Of a stretch of DNA of 64,000 bases, positions 60,297-64,000 are shown piece by piece. The DNA is from Paraburkholderia sp. CNPSo 3274 (GTDB lineage Bacteria > Pseudomonadota > Gammaproteobacteria > Burkholderiales > Burkholderiaceae). The DNA lies in the NCBI RefSeq assembly GCF_024206475.1, contig NZ_JAMBPR010000009.1:62001-126000 (forward strand), read 5' to 3'. Below the pieces are notes generated by a model. The model worked only from the letters and a program-made list of their open reading frames with translations, did no database searches and had not been told where the DNA came from. Position 1 is the first letter of the stretch. Each line of letters begins with the position of its first letter. Made by a program: the position numbers and the translations under genes.

Positions 60297-60662
60297 GGAG
60301 CGGCTCTCCGAGAGTGGGGATTTGTCGTTCTTGATCGTGCAATCGAAGTGTCCGCGCGCCGGCTGTTCCGCCTGGCTCGCCTAATGAGCGGGCTCAAGCG
60401 CAGGCCCGTGGGCTCGGCCTTTCGACAACCGCTCGAGTGTAGCGCGGCCCTTAAATATGTGCAGAAAACAGTCCGCGTGGTGGCTCGCAAACGAATAGTG
60501 GTCCGAGGGTAACGGGTAACCCATTGATAATAAATGGGTTGTAAAAACGATGGTCGAGAGTCCTTATCACTACAGCTATGGGGTTCGCGTTTGCTCAACT
60601 GGCGTACCGCAGAGCGAAACACTATGCTGAATTTCTTGACCACCCGAAGGCGTTTATCGACC
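60297..60662. other. 366-bp divergent control region
   Basis: This region lies between the molybdenum hydroxylase operon and the IclR gene and must contain both promoters. A palindrome at 60518-60540 stands near the IclR start. No gene was recognised; an in-frame extension of the IclR frame covers part of it without similarity. Confidence 0.6.
60518..60540. promoter_or_regulatory. Palindromic operator candidate
   Basis: AACCCATT (60518-60525) and AATGGGTT (60533-60540) are perfect inverted repeats with a 7-base AT-rich spacer. Size and position fit an IclR-type operator that could control both divergent units. Confidence 0.55.
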
Positions 60663-61661
60663 ATGAGTTCGTCCACTTCCAAACGGCCTGGCCGTAGAAC
60701 CGCGCAGATGCAAACGCCCACTTCATCCGCTTCCGAAAGCCGCGCCGCGCGCTCTGGCGGCGTGCCGGGCAACGCGGGCGAGTCCGCCGCCGACGCGACG
60801 CATGGCGCGGTAAGGCCTCGCGCCCAGCGCACTGCCGAGCCGCTCCTGCCTGCGCCGCCCGACGACGAAACAACCGACCGCCAGTTCGCGATCAACCTGG
60901 CGCGCGGCCTGCAGGTGCTGCGCGCGTTCACGCCTGCCGAGCCGATGCTCGGCAACCGCGAACTGGCCGACCGCACGGGCCTGCCCAAGGCCACCATCTC
61001 GCGGCTCACCTACACGCTAACCCTGCTCGGCTACCTGAACCGCAGCGAGAAGTACCAGCGCTACCGCCTCGGCGCGGGCGTGCTCACGCTCGGCTATCCG
61101 ATGCTGGCGGCCATGCAGGTCCGGCAGATCGCGCGCCCGTACATGGAGAAGCTCGCGCGCGAGACGCGCTGCTCGGTGAACCTCGGCATGCGCGACCGGC
61201 TCAACGTGGTCTACGTCGATACCTGCCGCCCGGGGCGCGACAACAGTGCTCAGCCCGACATCGGCAGCACGCGGCCGCTGCTGGCTACAGCGATTGGCCG
61301 GGCACTGCTGATCGGTGAGAGGGCGAAGGAGCGTCAGGCCGTGCTGAACCGGCTGCGCCTGAACGACCCCGAGCGCTACGCCGTCGACCAGCCGCAGTGG
61401 GAAGCCGACCGCGCGGCTTTCGCCGAGCGTGGCTTCACGTTGAGCCGCGGCGACTGGATCCGCGACATCCACGCCATCGCCGTGCCCATACACCAGCCGC
61501 CCGACGCGGAGCGCATCGCGCTGAACTGCACGGTGGTGAGCCGCCGTCTCGCCGACGACTGGATCGAGTGCACGGTCGCGCCGCTGCTGCTCGAAGCGGC
61601 GCTGCGCATCGAGCGCGCCTGTGGCGTGACGGATGCGAGCGCGGCGGCCGGCCCGCACTGA
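60663..61661 (+). CDS. IclR-family regulator (PcaR/PobR-like)
   Basis: This regulator of about 332 residues has a long basic, low-complexity N-terminal extension of about 75 residues, then the winged HTH (INLARGLQVLRAFTPAEPMLGNRELADRTGLPKATISRLTYTL) and the effector domain. The start is uncertain between ATG at 60624 and 60663; the latter has a weak GAAGG site. It probably controls the acyl-CoA dehydrogenase 39 bp downstream or the divergent oxidoreductase operon. Confidence 0.88.
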   Translation: MSSSTSKRPGRRTAQMQTPTSSASESRAARSGGVPGNAGESAADATHGAVRPRAQRTAEPLLPAPPDDETTDRQFAINLARGLQVLRAFTPAEPMLGNRELADRTGLPKATISRLTYTLTLLGYLNRSEKYQRYRLGAGVLTLGYPMLAAMQVRQIARPYMEKLARETRCSVNLGMRDRLNVVYVDTCRPGRDNSAQPDIGSTRPLLATAIGRALLIGERAKERQAVLNRLRLNDPERYAVDQPQWEADRAAFAERGFTLSRGDWIRDIHAIAVPIHQPPDAERIALNCTVVSRRLADDWIECTVAPLLLEAALRIERACGVTDASAAAGPH

Positions 61662-61700
61662 CATCGACCGAACGAACCCAACGCCCAAACAGGAGATTCC

Positions 61701-62891
61701 ATGATTCGCGACGCCGCACGCCTGAACAGCCTGCTCACGGAGCTCTATCGCTTCGTGCAGGACGAGTGCATTCCTCTCGAGGCCGAAATCGACCGTACCG
61801 ACGTGCTGCCCGAAACGCTCGTTGCGCGCATGCGCGAACTGGGGCTCTTTGGTCATAGCATTGCGCAAGCATACGGCGGAGCGGGCCTCACGACCGAAGA
61901 ACTCGCGTGCGTGAACATGGTGGTCTCGCAGGCCGCGCCGACCTTCCGGGCGCGTTTTGGCGGCAACACGGGCATCGGCTCCGAGGCGCTGATCGCCGAC
62001 GGCACAGAAGAGCAGAAGCAGCGCTATCTGCGGCGTCTCGCGAGCGGTGAAATCACGGGCTGTTTCGCGCTGACCGAGCCTGATGCCGGCTCGGACGCCA
62101 CCGCGCTCGCCACTACGGCGCGCCGCGAAGGTGACGGCTACGTGCTCGATGGCAGCAAGCGCTATATCACGAACGCGCCGATTGCCGACCTGTTCACCGT
62201 GTTCGCGCGCACGAATCCGGACGACCCAGGAGCCGGCGGAATCTCAGCATTCCTGATCGAACGCGGCACGCCGGGGCTCACGACTTCGGCTGGCTATCGC
62301 ATGATGGGGCAGCGTGGTTCGCCTGTGGGCGAAGTGCATTTGCACAACTGCCGCGTGAGCGCATCGGCAGTGCTTGGCGGCGAGCCCGGGCGCGGATTCA
62401 AGAGCGCCATGCAGGCGCTCAACAAGCAGCGCATCAATCTGGCGGGGCTGTGCGTGGGGCCGGCGATACGCCTGCTCGACGAAATGCTGGCCTATGCGAA
62501 GGCGCGCGAACAGTTCGGCAAGCCGATCGCCGAATTCCAGCTCGTGCAGCAGTTCATCGCGCAAAGCAACACCGACATTCATGCGGCGCGCGCGCTCGTG
62601 CTTCAGACGGCCCGTGCGCGCGACCGCGGAGAGGACGTGACGATGTCCGCGTCGATGTGCAAGCTGTTTGCATCGGAAATGTGCGGGCGCGTGGCTGATC
62701 GAGCAGTGCAGGTCTATGGCGGCGGCGGTTTCATCGCCGACAACTCCGTCGAGCGTCTCTATCGCGATGTGCGTTTGTTCCGCCTTTACGAAGGCACGTC
62801 GCAGATTCACGAACTGAACATCGCGAAGCTCACGCTGCGCGCGCCGCTGCACGACGCGCGCTGTCACCAGATGCATCAGAGCGCAGAGTGA
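61701..62891 (+). CDS. Acyl-CoA dehydrogenase
   Basis: This is a 396-residue FAD-dependent acyl-CoA dehydrogenase. It carries the family signatures GCFALTEPDAGSD, AYAKAREQFGKPIAEFQLVQ and QVYGGGGFIADNSVERLYRDVRLFRLYEGTSQIHELNIAK; the Glu in YEGTS is the usual catalytic base. It introduces a trans double bond into an acyl-CoA and passes electrons to ETF. RBS is AGGAGA. It is followed by remnants of a nitronate monooxygenase gene, suggesting a larger catabolic operon in the ancestor. Confidence 0.95.
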   Translation: MIRDAARLNSLLTELYRFVQDECIPLEAEIDRTDVLPETLVARMRELGLFGHSIAQAYGGAGLTTEELACVNMVVSQAAPTFRARFGGNTGIGSEALIADGTEEQKQRYLRRLASGEITGCFALTEPDAGSDATALATTARREGDGYVLDGSKRYITNAPIADLFTVFARTNPDDPGAGGISAFLIERGTPGLTTSAGYRMMGQRGSPVGEVHLHNCRVSASAVLGGEPGRGFKSAMQALNKQRINLAGLCVGPAIRLLDEMLAYAKAREQFGKPIAEFQLVQQFIAQSNTDIHAARALVLQTARARDRGEDVTMSASMCKLFASEMCGRVADRAVQVYGGGGFIADNSVERLYRDVRLFRLYEGTSQIHELNIAKLTLRAPLHDARCHQMHQSAE

Positions 62892-62930
62892 GCGCGGAGC
62901 GAACGCAGAAGCAACCACTGGAGATGCCTC

Positions 62931-63268
62931 ATGGTCCGACTCGGTCCCACCGCCATTTGCTGCGAGCCTCGGCGTGCGTTACCCGATCTTCGGCTTCTCG
63001 CATTCGCCCGCCGTGAGCGTCGCGCTCGCCGAGGCCGGCGGCCTAGGTGTGCTCGGGCTTGCGCGCGCGAGATCCCCGCAGACATCCCAGCGATCATCGC
63101 CGAGAGCGAAAAACGGCTAGCGGCCAAGCCTTTGGCATCGAACTGACGCTGCCCGCCGGCGTGCCGCAGCATGCCGGGATCAACAGCATGCGTGCGGCGT
63201 TGCCTCCGGGGCTCGTTGCGTTCGTCGAGGGATTGCGTGAGCGTTTTTTTAAGCGGGTTATCCCTTAG
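62931..63268 (+). pseudogene. Nitronate monooxygenase remnant (frameshifted, truncated)
   Basis: Pieces of the N-terminus of a 2-nitropropane dioxygenase/nitronate monooxygenase lie in three frames: LGVRYPIFGFSHSPAVSVALAEAGGLGVLGLA around 62968-63063, then IPADIPAIIAESEKRLAAK around 63067-63130, then FGIELTLPAGVPQHAG and FVEGLRERFFK to the stop at 63268. Intact family members are over 320 residues; about 100 remain. It is not functional. Confidence 0.8.
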
Positions 63269-63603
63269 GCTCGCCTGCGGACCGCGCGAATATGTCGAAT
63301 TTCGCAGGACACATCCGCTTATTTCGACGAAATCGGCGCCGCACTCGATCCATATAATCGAACCGCAAGAGATTCGTGCAACGCATGGCGTTTAGAAAAC
63401 GATCGTTCGAATCGATGCGAGAACAACGGCGCGTGAATCGACGGCGGAAAACACCGATAAAACCACCCAAAACGCGCCGCGCACAGCGAGACGCGCGTGA
63501 GGCGTGGAACAAAAACGGGCCAAAGCGCTCGTAGTCTCGCTGCGCATTGCCTGGTGCAAAAAGCGATGGGCGCACGGATATGACTCAATGGAGACAGAAC
63601 AGT
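63269..63603. other. 335-bp region without a recognised gene
   Basis: This region sits between the nitronate monooxygenase remnant and the AAHS-type transporter. Several short ORFs run on both strands without similarity. It probably contains deletion debris and the transporter promoter. Confidence 0.55.
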
Positions 63604-63690
63604 ATGAAGAGGATCGCTAGCGGCAATCAGCGTCTTTCCCGGTTGTGCATTGCGCGCTGCGCGGTATGCGTGATGGGAGGCACACGATGA
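63604..63690 (+). CDS. Possible 28-residue leader ORF coupled to MFS gene
   Basis: An ATG at 63604 starts a 28-codon frame (MKRIASGNQRLSRLCIARC...) whose TGA overlaps the transporter ATG as ATGA. The overlap would couple translation. The ribosome site (GGAG, 11 bases) is weak and the product is unrecognised. Confidence 0.3.
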   Translation: MKRIASGNQRLSRLCIARCAVCVMGGTR

Positions 63691-64000
63691 GCCAGACATT
63701 TGAAAGAGGACGCACTGTCGACGTCCAGGCGTTCATCGACGATCAGCGCTTTACGCTCTTCCACTGCATTTTATTCGTGCTGTGCTTTCTCACGATCGCA
63801 CTTGATGGTCTCGACACGGGCGCGATGGGCCTTATCGCACCCACACTCGCGCAGGACTGGAACGTGCCGCGCGACTCGCTCGGCCCCGTCTTGAGCGCCA
63901 CCCTCGTTGGCATTGGCGTGGGAGCGCTGCTGGTGAGTCCGCTCGCCGACCGCATCGGTCGCCGCAGCGTGTTGATCGGCTCGGTGGCGTTCTTCGGCGT
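63687..64000 (+). CDS. MFS transporter, AAHS-like (3' end outside window)
   Basis: The first 104 residues of an MFS carrier are present, running off the window edge. After a hydrophilic start (MSQTFERGRTVDVQAFIDDQ) comes helix 1 with the acidic motif ALDGLDTGAMGLIAP, characteristic of the aromatic acid:proton symporter family (PcaK/BenK), then helix 2 and the loop LADRIGRRSV. GGGAGG precedes the ATG. It would import an aromatic acid or related compound for the flanking catabolic genes. Confidence 0.88.
   Translation, partial: MSQTFERGRTVDVQAFIDDQRFTLFHCILFVLCFLTIALDGLDTGAMGLIAPTLAQDWNVPRDSLGPVLSATLVGIGVGALLVSPLADRIGRRSVLIGSVAFFG

Overview
The window is a high-GC, densely packed segment of a betaproteobacterial chromosome. 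Family content points to Burkholderiaceae, most likely Paraburkholderia, Caballeronia or Burkholderia: Gram-negative trimeric porins, an intracellular polyhydroxybutyrate depolymerase, a HutF-type histidine pathway, an AAHS-type MFS carrier and long GC-rich antisense shadow frames. I saw no rRNA, tRNA, CRISPR array or intact insertion sequence. The genus is an inference from family content only.

Layout. 1-7.5 kb: a rightward catabolic operon (MFS carrier cut by the window edge, quinone oxidoreductase, TauD-type dioxygenase, serine hydrolase, DsbA/FrnE-like protein, Rieske ferredoxin, acyl-CoA ligase), then a porin and a BON-domain protein. 7.5-11.4 kb: a structured non-coding stretch ending in a terminator, a DUF2182 membrane protein, a DUF899 thioredoxin-like protein, a helical-repeat/HTH protein and a small beta-propeller. 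11.4-15.2 kb: btuB behind a cobalamin riboswitch; back to back with it a second cobalamin riboswitch leads only to a six-codon ORF, a three-frame stop repeat and then a porin. 15.2-25.4 kb: PAP2 phosphatase lipoprotein with beta-helix repeats, DHA2 efflux pump, DUF305 and YVTN propeller pair, CHAD protein, Nudix hydrolase, a lysine/alanine-rich DNA-binding-like protein, and solitary pstS with a Pho box. 25.5-30.2 kb: a BaeSR-like two-component system, an OmpR-family protein with a degenerate receiver, and a broken glycosyltransferase junction.

30.2-40 kb is the most unusual block: two transglutaminase-like proteins (one carrying DUF2126), a circularly permuted ATP-grasp/alpha-E fusion, a zinc-ribbon metallopeptidase and a second permuted ATP-grasp enzyme. 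Comparative genomics links these families to a poorly characterised peptide-bond-forming or protein-tagging system. 40-49 kb: GST, PhaZ, cupin, BMP-type nucleoside-binding protein with a deaminase, a 39-residue secreted peptide, an orphan ParA with a large unknown protein, and a YadGH-like ABC exporter. 49.3-56.2 kb: IclR regulator, polar amino acid ABC transporter, hutD, hutF, an internally deleted and frameshifted hutG, and a lone amino-acid-binding protein. 56.2-64 kb: a three-subunit periplasmic molybdenum hydroxylase/aldehyde dehydrogenase with a triheme cytochrome, a divergent IclR regulator, acyl-CoA dehydrogenase, a decayed nitronate monooxygenase and the start of an AAHS-type MFS carrier.

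Main points for follow-up: the permuted ATP-grasp/alpha-E/transglutaminase cluster, the paired cobalamin riboswitches of which one lacks an obvious target, three gene-decay events (glycosyltransferase junction, hutG, nitronate monooxygenase), and several unassigned structured intergenic elements.
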